Shown one piece after another: positions 17,587 through 25,716 of a stretch of DNA of 64,000 nt; position 1 is the stretch's first letter; each line of letters opens with the position of its first letter. This DNA is from Lachnospiraceae bacterium (GTDB lineage Bacteria > Bacillota > Clostridia > Lachnospirales > Lachnospiraceae): contig JAMPFQ010000006.1 of NCBI GenBank assembly GCA_023664345.1, forward strand, positions 30,915 to 94,914, given 5' to 3'. The notes beneath the pieces are model-generated. The model saw nothing but the letters and a program-made list of their open reading frames with translations. It did not search any database and was not told the DNA's origin. The translations under genes were made by a program, and so were the position numbers.

Positions 17587-17663
17587 ATTCTCCCTGATCC
17601 AGGACCACTGTTGTCCTTTGTAAATTTTCCATGATCTTCTTGTGATATTTGGGTCATAATGTA

Positions 17664-17691
17664 TTCGTAGATTTTTATAATCTGCGAAAAT
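17664..17691 (+). repeat. left inverted repeat / recombinase core site
   Basis: Two 10-bp imperfectly inverted arms, TTCGTAGATT (17664-17673) and AATCTGCGAA (17679-17688), surround the 5-bp spacer TTTAT. The 28-bp block is the inverse of 19045-19072 with one mismatch. The spacer is asymmetric and matches the other site only in inverted orientation, which predicts inversion rather than excision. Confidence 0.82.
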
Positions 17692-17720
17692 GACAGTCTG
17701 TCATATCGATTTCAAAGGAT

Positions 17721-18848
17721 CTATATACAGTCTTGACCACTATATTGACCATAAATAAGAGCCAGTGTGTTCATATGCTGGCGTTTTATTTCGGTTGTGG
17801 GATGCACGTATCTGTTTAATGTGATCCTCACATCGGAATGTCCCAGGATCTCGCTCAGACTCTTGATGTCCGTTCCGCTGTCTATGCAGTTTGTCGCAAA
17901 AGTATGGCGCAGGATATGAAAATTGGTCTTTTCTATTCCGGCAGCTTCCAGATACTTGATAAACCTGTTCTGGTATGTCCTTGGTTCCATGGGCTTACTT
18001 CCATACAGTACATAGCCGGTATCTTCGCGATAGGGCTGCAGCAGTCTGACCATGTCATCGGTGATGGGGATCTCACGCTTTGAAAAGCAGCTTTTGGGGG
18101 CGCTTTCCATCAGGGCCGTCCTCGTCTTTCGGTTCTGTACGGAAATTCTTTGGACGGTCCGATTGACATACAGGATCCGGTTCTCAAAATCGATATCTTC
18201 CCATTTCAGCGAACAGATCTCTCCAAGTCTCAGCCCGGTGGACAGACATAAGAGGATCCCTGTTTTGCTGACATCCGGGAAACTGTACAGATATCGTATG
18301 AGTTTTGCCTGTTCTGATCTGGAAAGCGCTTCTATCGGTTTGCGCATCTTTTTGTTCCCGTCGCACACAACAGAGTGACAGGCTATCTGATAACGATCCG
18401 CCGTATATTTTATGATCTGGTTCGTGACGCATGAAATGCTTCTGAGTATACTGCAAGATTTCTCGATATTATGAGGGAATACGGAATTGACCATGTCCTG
18501 CGAGATCTCGCTGATCCGAATATTTCCAATGATGGGTTTTATATAGATATCATAGATATTTCGATATTTGACACATGTGGAATGCTTTCTTTTCCCTTCT
18601 ATATATCCAAACCATTCCATGGCACTGTCATTAAATGTTATGCTATTTTGTTCGTCCCATGTTTTTTCAACCGACTGATCCGGCTCTCCGCACTTTATTT
18701 TTGCCACGGATAACTTTGCTTTCACATCTCTGTATGTCCTTGCGTAAACCGACCGGGAACGGACGATTCCGGCACTGTCTGCATATCGGTATCGCCCCTC
18801 CCATCGACCGTCTTTTCGTTTTCTGATGTTTTCTCCTCTTCTTGGCAT
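17721..18848 (-). CDS. tyrosine recombinase (phage-integrase family), likely invertase
   Basis: 375 residues from the ATG at 18848, which has AAGGAGG 7 nt upstream (the frame is open back to 18908). An N-terminal AP2-like arm-binding region (GENIRKRKDGRWEGRYRYAD) and a SAM-like core-binding domain are followed by the catalytic domain. Its motifs are TGLRLGEICSLKWEDI with the first Arg, HILRHTFAT (HxxR), LGHSDVRITL and the nucleophile Tyr in NRYVHPTTE. It is the only gene inside the inverted repeats. There are no excisionase, replication or conjugation genes nearby, so an integrated element is less likely than a dedicated DNA-inversion enzyme. In this orientation it is co-directional with the capsule genes. 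Confidence 0.9.
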   Translation of the reverse strand: MPRRGENIRKRKDGRWEGRYRYADSAGIVRSRSVYARTYRDVKAKLSVAKIKCGEPDQSVEKTWDEQNSITFNDSAMEWFGYIEGKRKHSTCVKYRNIYDIYIKPIIGNIRISEISQDMVNSVFPHNIEKSCSILRSISCVTNQIIKYTADRYQIACHSVVCDGNKKMRKPIEALSRSEQAKLIRYLYSFPDVSKTGILLCLSTGLRLGEICSLKWEDIDFENRILYVNRTVQRISVQNRKTRTALMESAPKSCFSKREIPITDDMVRLLQPYREDTGYVLYGSKPMEPRTYQNRFIKYLEAAGIEKTNFHILRHTFATNCIDSGTDIKSLSEILGHSDVRITLNRYVHPTTEIKRQHMNTLALIYGQYSGQDCI

Positions 18849-18949
18849 GTTCTTTCCTCCTTGACCATTTTTTTGACCATTAATAGCTTTTGTAAAAGCC
18901 GGGATCACATATATTGAACGGATATTTCACACAATTTTTTCAAGTACTG

Positions 18950-18978
18950 TTGACAAAAACTGAAAAAGGAACTATACT
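18950..18978 (+). promoter_or_regulatory. consensus sigma-70 promoter inside the invertible segment
   Basis: TTGACA (18950-18955), 17 bp, TATACT (18973-18978). It reads rightward, with a predicted start near 18985. No gene lies on the plus strand before the terminator at 19073-19106. The strong match without a target gene is what makes the inversion model attractive. Confidence 0.8.
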
Positions 18979-19044
18979 TTCATAGTTGATATCTGGTAAA
19001 AGTGTATCTGTACATTGTAACAGGGCATACACATGCGGTTTTGT

Positions 19045-19072
19045 ATTTTCGCAGATTATAAAAATCCACGAA
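19045..19072 (-). repeat. right inverted repeat / recombinase core site
   Basis: Arms TTCGCAGATT (19048-19057) and AATCCACGAA (19063-19072) with spacer ATAAA. It is the inverse of 17664-17691 with a single mismatch in 28 bp. Confidence 0.82.
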
Positions 19073-19106
19073 AAAAGGCATTCGAAAAATTTCGAATGCC
19101 ATTTTT
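19073..19106. terminator. bidirectional terminator between the capsule switch and the DUF3021 operon
   Basis: A perfect stem GGCATTCGAAA / TTTCGAATGCC (19078-19101) is flanked by AAAAAA on the left and ATTTTT on the right. It therefore ends both rightward transcripts from 18950 and leftward transcripts of the LytTR-DUF3021 operon. Confidence 0.85.
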
Positions 19107-19138
19107 CATGGATCTGAAGCTGTCACGCTTTCGCTCTG

Positions 19139-19600
19139 TCAAAGCTGGCTTCCCGCATGATCTCTCTCTCTACTCTTTTCTTTCTGATACTCCTCCAGAC
19201 GTTTATTCATCTTATCCGCTTCCTTTATCCCTTTTCTCCAGGAAATGGCCGTTATGACCCCGAAGATAATGGCGATGGAAAGCATCATGGCGGCCACACT
19301 GCTGAACTCAGAGGGATTGTACCAGTCAAACAGCACCCCGCTGCCCAGCACTACCGCATTGATCAGGGCATAATGAACTATCGTCCTGACGATGGCTTCC
19401 ACCTTGCCCATCTCCCTGCGCCATGGATAAACGACCAGCGACATCAAGGTACACATTCCCGACACCAGCGACATCTGCCACAGGAGCGCTGATTCCACCC
19501 GCTCTATGGGATTGACGACGGTGGTGAACACTGCCACCGCGAACACAACGCCGGTCAGCACCATGGTATAGATTTGAAATAAATATCTCAGCCTGCTCAC
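19139..19600 (-). CDS. DUF3021-family membrane protein
   Basis: About 153 residues with four predicted membrane helices (around 9-30, 39-58, 73-93 and 104-123) and a charged C-terminus (KEADKMNKRLEEYQKEKSRE). DUF3021 proteins are typically encoded next to LytTR regulators, as here. They are thought to be membrane partners that inhibit the regulator. I choose the GTG at 19600, which has GGAGAGG 8 nt upstream, over the GTG at 19609, which abuts the same site. It is the last gene of a four-gene operon. Confidence 0.85.
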   Translation of the reverse strand: MSRLRYLFQIYTMVLTGVVFAVAVFTTVVNPIERVESALLWQMSLVSGMCTLMSLVVYPWRREMGKVEAIVRTIVHYALINAVVLGSGVLFDWYNPSEFSSVAAMMLSIAIIFGVITAISWRKGIKEADKMNKRLEEYQKEKSRERDHAGSQL

Positions 19601-19633
19601 ATGAACCACCTCTCCTCAATCTGTAAATCCGGT

Positions 19634-20071
19634 CTACAGTCCCAGCTTTGCTTTCAGATCCGGTACATACTGCCTGGACACGATCAGCTTTTCCCCGTTT
19701 TTCATCAGCAGCTCGAACCGGCCATTAAAGGCGGGACTGAAACTCTTTACCCAGGCGAGATTGACAATGGTAGATTTGGTCGCCCTGAAAAAATCCGTTT
19801 CCGCAAACCTCTGCTCCAATTCATACAGCTTAAGCCTGCACTCGTAGACATCCTTTTCCAGATAGACGAACACCTTATTATCCACCGCCTCAAAATAGTA
19901 GATTTCTTTCGGGGGCACCTGTACAAATTTCCCCTCCCTGAGGACAGTCAGTTTCTCCTGCCCTGCTTTCAGGGCATAGATCATTTTCAGCATCCTGTCG
20001 TCCAGATGGCGGCATCGGACAATGATCTCATCCTCCTCGCCATCCGGGCGGTCCTGTATCGTTATCTTCAT
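19634..20071 (-). CDS. LytTR DNA-binding transcriptional regulator
   Basis: 145 residues. An N-terminal region of about 40 residues without a receiver domain is followed by a LytTR domain: VPPKEIYYFEAVDNKVFVYL, then YELEQRFAETDFFRATKSTIVNLAWV and FELLMKNGEKLIVSRQYV. It should bind a pair of direct repeats upstream of a target promoter. The ATTCTACCG pair at 22085-22104, upstream of its own operon, is a candidate. It is 4 bp from the permease gene and paired with DUF3021. Confidence 0.9.
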   Translation of the reverse strand: MKITIQDRPDGEEDEIIVRCRHLDDRMLKMIYALKAGQEKLTVLREGKFVQVPPKEIYYFEAVDNKVFVYLEKDVYECRLKLYELEQRFAETDFFRATKSTIVNLAWVKSFSPAFNGRFELLMKNGEKLIVSRQYVPDLKAKLGL

Positions 20072-20075
20072 GATA

Positions 20076-21002
20076 TCAGTCCGTCCTGTCCTTTAATCTG
20101 CGTCCCTTGTTTAAAATGACCGCGATACATATAGCTATTATACCATATAACAGCAAAATGAAAAGCTGTTCTTTTATAGTTATGATCCTTTCACCCGCCG
20201 TCAGCGTGATCCCCATGTCCTCCTGGAAGATCTCCACCGCCTGAGAGGGCATCCCCTGAAATGTGGTATCCGTGATCCCCTCCAGGCAGACCCTGCGCAT
20301 CAGGGATATCCCCTGTAGCACAGGAAGGCACTTCAACACAGTCTGCAGCCGCTCCGAAAAGGCTGACATGGGCAGGTAAATGCCTCCCGCAAAACCCACC
20401 AGCGTCCCCACGATGGTCAGCATCCCGCCCCAGGCGCTGTAGCTGTGGATGAACATGGCCAACAGATACCCCAGGGCGGCATACACGAATGTATTCAGGA
20501 AGATCATGCCGCACATGGCCGCCAGCACAGATACGGGGAGCAGTCCCCATCCTCTGGCCACCATATAAAGTTCGCCTGCTGCCAGGGTCAGGATACTCAA
20601 GCACGCCCCCGTAAGCCACGCCGCCAGCACATACCCCAGCACCAGCTTCCCCCGCTTCACCGGGGTCACATAGAAACTGGCAAGACGGCTCTGTTCCTCA
20701 TCCTGTACCATGATCCCGATGACCGTCAGCGTGATCGTGACGGAATTGACGATCAGAATCCCCGCCAGCGTCCACAGCTGTATCAGATGTTTCGCGTTCT
20801 CCGCATCCCGGGCCGCGTCCCGCGCTCCCCCATACTGTTCCAGCATGAGCACCAGATTCTCGCTGTTCATGCTGCCCAGGAAAATGACCATCAGCCCCAG
20901 CACGATCAGCATGGACAATATGGAAAAGAAGACCGCTTTCCTGTCCCGAAGATACACCAGACTGTTCCGTTTTGCCAAATATAATATTTCCCTCATCGTC
21001 AT
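20076..21002 (-). CDS. ABC-2 type transporter permease
   Basis: 308 residues with six predicted membrane helices. It has an ABC-2 pattern: an N-terminal cytoplasmic start (YLAKRNSLVYLRDRKAVFFS), a large loop after the first helix, and a central ITLTVIGIMVQDEEQSRLASFYVTPVKRGKL. It should pair with the ATPase encoded upstream, whose stop overlaps this start in ATGA, so translation is coupled. Export of a peptide, drug or lipid-like compound is likely; the substrate is unknown. Confidence 0.88.
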   Translation of the reverse strand: MTMREILYLAKRNSLVYLRDRKAVFFSILSMLIVLGLMVIFLGSMNSENLVLMLEQYGGARDAARDAENAKHLIQLWTLAGILIVNSVTITLTVIGIMVQDEEQSRLASFYVTPVKRGKLVLGYVLAAWLTGACLSILTLAAGELYMVARGWGLLPVSVLAAMCGMIFLNTFVYAALGYLLAMFIHSYSAWGGMLTIVGTLVGFAGGIYLPMSAFSERLQTVLKCLPVLQGISLMRRVCLEGITDTTFQGMPSQAVEIFQEDMGITLTAGERIITIKEQLFILLLYGIIAICIAVILNKGRRLKDRTD

Positions 21003-21928
21003 GCCTCCTCCAGATTCTTTCCCGTGATATTCAGGAAAACATCATCCATGGAACCCTGCACCAGTTCAAAGCCTTCCAGCAATTCTTCGGTCTCTTTCAA
21101 AACCGGTATTGCCATCATACTGTCCTGCAGGAAGATGTCATATAAACGCTTTTCTCTGTCCTGCCCTGAAAGGTTGCGGCGCCATCTTTCCAGCCTTTCC
21201 TCCAGCGCGGCGCCCATCCCCGGCCTTGCCATCAGCCGCAGTCTGTCCCTGGAATACTTTTCTTTCAGGGAAAAGGGCGTTCCATACTCCCTGATCTTGC
21301 CGCTGTCCATCACCGCGATATGGCTGCATCTTGCCGCCTCTTCCATATAATGGGTTGTAAGAAAGATGGTCATTCCCTCCTGCCGCAGGTTTTCCAGGCT
21401 TTCCCACACCGTCTTCCTGGTGGCCGGGTCAAGGCCTGTGGTAGGCTCGTCGAGAAAGAGAATCTCCGGCGTGTGGAGCAGGGCCCTTGCAATCTCGCAC
21501 TTTCGTTTCTGTCCGCCGGAAAGCCTGCCAAAATGCCTGTCCAGTGTTTCCTCCAGCCTGAGGCGCCCACAGACCCGCTCTATGTTCCCTTTCAGCTTCC
21601 TGCTGTCTTTCTCGTACAGGCTGCCCCGGATCAGCAGGTTCTCCCGCACGGTCAGCCTGTCGTCCAGACAGTTATTCTGGTATACCACCCCGATCAGATG
21701 CCGGATTGCTTCATCCTCCCTGCCCAGCACATTGCCGCCGATCCTGATCTCCCCGGCAGTGGGCTGAAAGAGCGTGCACAGCATGTTGATGGTGGTGGAT
21801 TTGCCTGCGCCGTTCACCCCCAGGAATCCGAACAGCTCCCCCCTCTCCACGGAAAAACTGATATCATCCACCGCCCTCACTTTCCCGAAATATTTCTTTA
21901 GCCCCTTTACCTGAATCACCTGTTCCAT
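20999..21928 (-). CDS. ABC transporter ATP-binding protein (DrrA/CcmA type)
   Basis: About 309 residues. Walker A GVNGAGKST, Q-loop VVYQNN, signature LSGGQKRK, Walker B ILFLDEPTTGLD and the H-loop in TTHYMEE are all intact. The C-terminal 80 residues are the extension usual for ABC-2 exporter ATPases. The ATG at 21928 has AGGGAGG 5 nt upstream and gives MEQVIQVKGLKKYFG; the frame is open to 21967 but without a site there. It is the first gene of the ABC/LytTR/DUF3021 operon. Confidence 0.9.
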   Translation of the reverse strand: MEQVIQVKGLKKYFGKVRAVDDISFSVERGELFGFLGVNGAGKSTTINMLCTLFQPTAGEIRIGGNVLGREDEAIRHLIGVVYQNNCLDDRLTVRENLLIRGSLYEKDSRKLKGNIERVCGRLRLEETLDRHFGRLSGGQKRKCEIARALLHTPEILFLDEPTTGLDPATRKTVWESLENLRQEGMTIFLTTHYMEEAARCSHIAVMDSGKIREYGTPFSLKEKYSRDRLRLMARPGMGAALEERLERWRRNLSGQDREKRLYDIFLQDSMMAIPVLKETEELLEGFELVQGSMDDVFLNITGKNLEEA

Positions 21929-22163
21929 ATGCTCCTCCCTGTGTCTTTTTTCGATATCATAAGCCAAAGGTTCATGATCGCCATTGGCTGCTCATTGCAT
22001 CATAGACAAAAAAACAGCCCTCCGCAAGCAAATTGCGGTAAGCTGCTTTTTCAGGCAGGTAAGCTGCATGACGGGGCGCCTGCGATTCTACCGCAATTCT
22101 ACCGTCAGTAGGTTCCTTTTTGTTTCATAAAAGTTTATAATAGTCCTGAAAGGAGCGGGTAAA
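21929..22163. promoter_or_regulatory. divergent control region between the ABC operon and the XRE regulator
   Basis: It holds a hairpin at about 22015-22045 (CCGCAA / TTGCGG core within CAGC / GCTG), followed by T runs on both strands, which could act as a leader terminator for the ABC operon. A 9-bp direct repeat ATTCTACCG lies at 22085-22093 and 22096-22104, one helical turn apart. A -10 TATAAT at 22136-22141 is followed 9 nt later by GGAG for the XRE gene. The repeat is a candidate LytTR site by its spacing; this is inference. Confidence 0.5.
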
Positions 22164-22706
22164 ATGGATCGGAATAAAACAGGGAATTTCATAGCGGCGC
22201 GCCGGAAAGCGCAGGGCATGACGCAGGTTCAGTTCGCCGAAAAACTTGGCGTGACCAATAAGGCTGTCTCCAAATGGGAGACTGGCAGATGCCTGCCTGA
22301 CACCGCCCTGATCGATGACATCTGCTTCCTGCTGGATATCACGGCCGCGGAGTTTTTCGCAGGGGAGAAACTGGCGGAACTTTCTTCAGAAACCGCTGAC
22401 GGTAAGCCGGACTTCAAGAGAAGCCGGCTGCTCAAACCGGCAAAAATCATTTCCCTGGCCGCGCTTGCCGTCAGCCTTTTATGCACTGTGGACCTGGGCA
22501 TCAATTACGCCAACGCGTTGCTGGTCGATTACCATGACGGCATCGTACTGACTGGCGTTTTAGGACGCTTCCTGTACGGCGACAGAGGATGGTCCCTGCC
22601 TGCGTTCTTTCAGTCGTTCCACAGGATGCTGGTCATCACGGCAGTACTTGCTGTTGAAAACATTGTCCTCCAGTGCGTTTCCATTGCCAAAAGCGAGCGG
22701 ACATAG
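22164..22706 (+). CDS. XRE-family HTH regulator with C-terminal membrane segments
   Basis: 180 residues. An N-terminal HTH (MTQVQFAEKLGVTNKAVSKWETGRCLPD, about 19-46) is followed by a short linker. Two hydrophobic stretches lie near residues 93-113 and 151-170, so it is probably anchored in the membrane. The start has AAAGGAG 9 nt upstream. It is divergent from the ABC/LytTR operon and could sense a membrane signal and control it. The family is common in Firmicutes; the signal is unknown. Confidence 0.85.
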   Translation: MDRNKTGNFIAARRKAQGMTQVQFAEKLGVTNKAVSKWETGRCLPDTALIDDICFLLDITAAEFFAGEKLAELSSETADGKPDFKRSRLLKPAKIISLAALAVSLLCTVDLGINYANALLVDYHDGIVLTGVLGRFLYGDRGWSLPAFFQSFHRMLVITAVLAVENIVLQCVSIAKSERT

Positions 22707-22754
22707 CCAATCCCCCGCCGCAGGCACGCACCTGACTCATTGCCCGCGGGGCAT

Positions 22755-24050
22755 TCAGATGCAGAAAGCCGCATAAAGGGGAACCGTTTTCTTTCCGTCC
22801 TCCATGCCGAAATTTTTCGCGGAAAGCTTGATGGCGTAGTCGGGCCTGTAGGTTTCCATATAGACTTTCAGGCTCTTGGCTCTCGTGTTGTCGGCGGACT
22901 TGACCTCAATGGGGATCAGCCTGCCCTCCCGCTGGATCACGAAATCGATCTCCGCCCCCCGCTGGGACTCCCAATAGTAAGTCTGATAGCCGTTGGCGGT
23001 CAGCTGCACCTGGACATAATTTTCCGTCATTCCGCCCTTAAAGTCGTTCAGTTCCTCCCCCATATAAAGCACGTCGTTGGCCGTCAGGGCTTTCTTTGCA
23101 CAGAGCAGGCCCAGGTCGGAAACATAAACCTTGAACGCGTCAATATCGCGATAATTCTCCAGAGGCTTCTTTACCTGCTCCACCTTGTACACACGGGAAA
23201 CGATACCGGAGAGGCAGAGCCATTCGATGGCATTCTCAAATTCCGAGGCACGCCCGCCTTTCTTGATCAGCTTATACTGGAAGCGGGTATTTTTCCTGGA
23301 CAGCTGGACGGTGATATTATCGTAGGTAAGCCTTGTCTTCTTGATTTCGTTTAAGTTATTATACTTGCTCATATCATTCAGGTAACTTGCCAGAATGGTG
23401 TCCTGCGTGTGGCGCACAAGGATATAGTCCCCGGTCTGCACAAACTGCAGTACGCATTCCGGCATTCCCCCCACTACAAGGAACTGGCGGTAAAGCTGCA
23501 TTGCCGCGTCATGCAGCGCGGACGGGAGCGGCGTATCCGTCCGAAAACACTCTTTGATCCGCTCCACCAGAATATCCTCGCCCAGAGCCAGCATAAATTC
23601 CTCCATATCCATGGGGTAGAGGGTCTTCATATCCACCTTGCCCACCGGGAAGGAGAACTGCTTCCTGTTCACCGCGACTCCCAGCAGGCTGCCCGCCACA
23701 ATGATGTGATATCCGGGCGCATCCTCACAGAAATATTTCAGCGATGTCAGCGCCCGCTCGCAAAGCTGCACCTCGTCAAAGACGATCAGCGTCTTCTCCC
23801 GCACGATCGTCTGCCCAGCGATACGGGACAGGACCGGGATCAAGTGATCCGGGCTGATGTCTTCGTTGAAAGTCTCGTTTAGCCTGGGATTCGTCTCAAA
23901 ATTAAAGTAAGCCACATTCTCATAATATGTGCGCCCGAACTCCAGCATGGAATAAGTCTTGCCAACCTGCCTTGCGCCCTGCAGGATAAGGGGCTTGCGG
24001 TGCTCGTTTTCTTTCCATTCCCTTAAATAATCCATAATCTTGCGATACAT
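22755..24050 (-). CDS. AAA ATPase with DUF4143 (archaeal-ATPase-like family)
   Basis: About 431 residues. Walker A LQGARQVGKTYS at about 21-32, Walker B TLIVFDEVQLCERA and a sensor AGSLLGV belong to the AAA_14 domain. The C-terminal half is DUF4143 with AEIDFVIQREGRLIPIEVKS, a PD-(D/E)XK-like nuclease fold. The start at 24050 has AGGGAGG 7 nt upstream; the longer frame to 24098 lacks a site. These proteins are widespread in anaerobes and often stand alone, as here. Their function is unknown. It is convergent with the XRE gene. Confidence 0.85.
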   Translation of the reverse strand: MYRKIMDYLREWKENEHRKPLILQGARQVGKTYSMLEFGRTYYENVAYFNFETNPRLNETFNEDISPDHLIPVLSRIAGQTIVREKTLIVFDEVQLCERALTSLKYFCEDAPGYHIIVAGSLLGVAVNRKQFSFPVGKVDMKTLYPMDMEEFMLALGEDILVERIKECFRTDTPLPSALHDAAMQLYRQFLVVGGMPECVLQFVQTGDYILVRHTQDTILASYLNDMSKYNNLNEIKKTRLTYDNITVQLSRKNTRFQYKLIKKGGRASEFENAIEWLCLSGIVSRVYKVEQVKKPLENYRDIDAFKVYVSDLGLLCAKKALTANDVLYMGEELNDFKGGMTENYVQVQLTANGYQTYYWESQRGAEIDFVIQREGRLIPIEVKSADNTRAKSLKVYMETYRPDYAIKLSAKNFGMEDGKKTVPLYAAFCI

Positions 24051-24205
24051 AAGCAGCCCTCCCTGAAGAATGTCACTTATAGTATAGCAGATATTCATGT
24101 AAAATCAAGCGATATTAGTGCGTGTTTTCGCATCAAATTGCATGAATATTTTTCAAAAATTTACACTGTTTGACACGAATAGCCATCTGTTATTTCCTGT
24201 CCAAA

Positions 24206-24238
24206 CAAAAAACCTGCAGATCTTTACGTCTGCAGGTT
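24206..24238 (-). terminator. intrinsic terminator after the membrane-anchored protein gene
   Basis: A 10-bp stem AACCTGCAGA / TCTGCAGGTT (24211-24220 with 24229-24238) with a T run on the minus strand, 14 bp after the stop at 24252. Confidence 0.85.
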
Positions 24239-24251
24239 ATCACTCATGATA

Positions 24252-24839
24252 CTATCCCAAAGGTTTTAATGGTTTTCCTGAAACCTTCACCTGACGATAT
24301 CCATTGACATCATCCATAAATTCTTTCGCAAACGCGGCAAACGCCACCTGCTCTTCCTTCTGCTGGATATTGACAGGATGATACTTATCTGATTTTGTAT
24401 TGTAGAACATCACTGCAACTGATACAATTTCCTTTCCTTCCAGATCATAGAAAGACGCCCAGCTTTCACCTTCCTTTGCGTTCACCATGCCCACATTCTC
24501 CCTGGTAAGACAGATGGGCTCTCCATGGCTCACAGCGTTTCCATTATAAGTGAGTGGAATCACATAAATCGTTCCCGGCTTAAACGCTACGGCATAATAC
24601 CAATAACGGGTGGTCGTGGTAACAGTTCTTCCGCCGCCGCCATAATTTTTCAGTTCCCAGGTCGCGTACGCCGCCGTATATTCTTCCGCACCAGGCACCA
24701 GTTTGTTTACAATATCCCTGATTGCCTGTTTGTCCGCGCTGTCTACTCCCTTTTTCTCGTTGATCGACTCCCTGATATACATCACAATAAACAGAAGCAC
24801 TAATACAATTACGCCAATCACAATATAACTTGGTTTCAT
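24252..24839 (-). CDS. membrane-anchored protein of unknown function
   Basis: 195 residues. One N-terminal membrane helix (YIVIGVIVLVLLFIVMYI, about 5-22) is followed by a soluble domain rich in beta-type residues, with a YGGGGRTVTTTTRYWYYAV stretch and a C-terminal helix. The ATG at 24839 has GGAGGAGAGG upstream. I do not recognise the family. It has its own consensus promoter (24882-24910) and terminator, so it is a single-gene unit between trpA and the ATPase gene. Confidence 0.75.
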   Translation of the reverse strand: MKPSYIVIGVIVLVLLFIVMYIRESINEKKGVDSADKQAIRDIVNKLVPGAEEYTAAYATWELKNYGGGGRTVTTTTRYWYYAVAFKPGTIYVIPLTYNGNAVSHGEPICLTRENVGMVNAKEGESWASFYDLEGKEIVSVAVMFYNTKSDKYHPVNIQQKEEQVAFAAFAKEFMDDVNGYRQVKVSGKPLKPLG

Positions 24840-24881
24840 TTTCCCCTCTCCTCCTCCGTACTTTTGAATTTTTATTTTTAA

Positions 24882-24910
24882 AGTATAGCAGTTCAACATG
24901 GCAAAGTCAA
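24882..24910 (-). promoter_or_regulatory. sigma-70 promoter
   Basis: On the minus strand TTGACT (24910-24905), 17 bp, TATACT (24887-24882), upstream of the single gene 24252-24839. It lies in the 91 bp after trpA. Confidence 0.78.
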
Positions 24911-24930
24911 TATTTTAAATCTTTCAGTTA

Positions 24931-25716
24931 CTATACCTGAAGCACCGCCTCTTTCATGCTCTTCACATACTGATAGACTTTCTCCGGCGCATCGTCCCCG
25001 TACTGCGCCACGATCTTCACAATGGCGCTGCCCACAATGGCGCCGTCCGATGCTGCCGCCATCTTCCCTGCCTGTTCGGGCGTGCTGATGCCGAAGCCCA
25101 CGGCACAGGGCACATCCGTCACCTTTCGGATGCTCTCCACGATCGCTCCCACGTCCGTCCTGATCTCGCTCCTGACGCCGGTAACGCCCAGGGAAGATAC
25201 CACATAAATGAACCCTTTCGCCTCGGAAGCAATGGCCTGGATACGGCTCTCCGAGGTGGGCGCGATCATGGACACCAGCGCCACATTGTGGGCATTGGCA
25301 GGCTCCTCCATCTCCCGCTTCTCCTCAAAGGGCAGGTCGGGAATGATGATGGCATCCACCCCCAGTTCCTCACATTTTATAAAGAACTTCTCATATCCAT
25401 AATGGAACACCGGATTGGCATAAGTCATAAAAGCCAGCGGGATCTGGGACTTTTCCCGCACGCGGCGGACGATCTCAAATGCCCCGTCGGTGGTCATGCC
25501 GCCTTTCAGCGCACGGATATTGGCCTCCTGGATCACTACGCCCTCTGCTGTGGGGTCGGAAAAGGGAATGCCGATCTCGATCAGGTCGGCTCCCGCACGC
25601 TCCATCTCAAGAATGCAGTTGACCGTATTGTCCGCTGTGGGATCTCCTGCCGTGATAAAGGCGATAAAGGCCTTGCCGTTTGGCGTGTCAAATACCTTGT
25701 TCAGTTTATTATTCAT
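24931..25716 (-). CDS. trpA: tryptophan synthase alpha subunit
   Basis: 261 residues. Motifs typical of TrpA are [22 protein letters not shown] (catalytic Glu at about 48 and Asp at about 59), and [15 protein letters not shown] in place of the common YLLSRAGVTG. It splits indole-3-glycerol phosphate to indole for TrpB. The start ATG at 25716 overlaps the trpB stop by 8 bp, so translation is coupled. The frame is open upstream to 25842, but that part lies inside trpB. It is the last gene of the trp operon; no clear terminator follows. Confidence 0.95.
   Translation of the reverse strand: MNNKLNKVFDTPNGKAFIAFITAGDPTADNTVNCILEMERAGADLIEIGIPFSDPTAEGVVIQEANIRALKGGMTTDGAFEIVRRVREKSQIPLAFMTYANPVFHYGYEKFFIKCEELGVDAIIIPDLPFEEKREMEEPANAHNVALVSMIAPTSESRIQAIASEAKGFIYVVSSLGVTGVRSEIRTDVGAIVESIRKVTDVPCAVGFGISTPEQAGKMAAASDGAIVGSAIVKIVAQYGDDAPEKVYQYVKSMKEAVLQV

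Larger units (their letters stand above)
17664..19072. other. candidate invertible DNA segment (capsule promoter switch)
   Basis: A segment of 1409 bp bounded by inverted 28-bp repeats. It contains a tyrosine recombinase gene (minus strand) and a consensus sigma-70 promoter (plus strand). In this orientation the promoter faces a bidirectional terminator just outside the right repeat. If inverted, the promoter would lie near 17758-17786 facing cpsB. This is the layout of a phase-variable promoter with its own recombinase. Inversion is inferred from the sites and the gene, not observed. Read-through from the recombinase gene into cpsB in the present orientation cannot be excluded, as no terminator is seen between them. 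Confidence 0.75.

Noticed and set aside
17721-18848. Integrase of an integrated prophage or ICE
   Set aside because: No excisionase, replication, structural or conjugation genes nearby and no tRNA attachment site; the inverted core sites tightly flank only the recombinase and a promoter.
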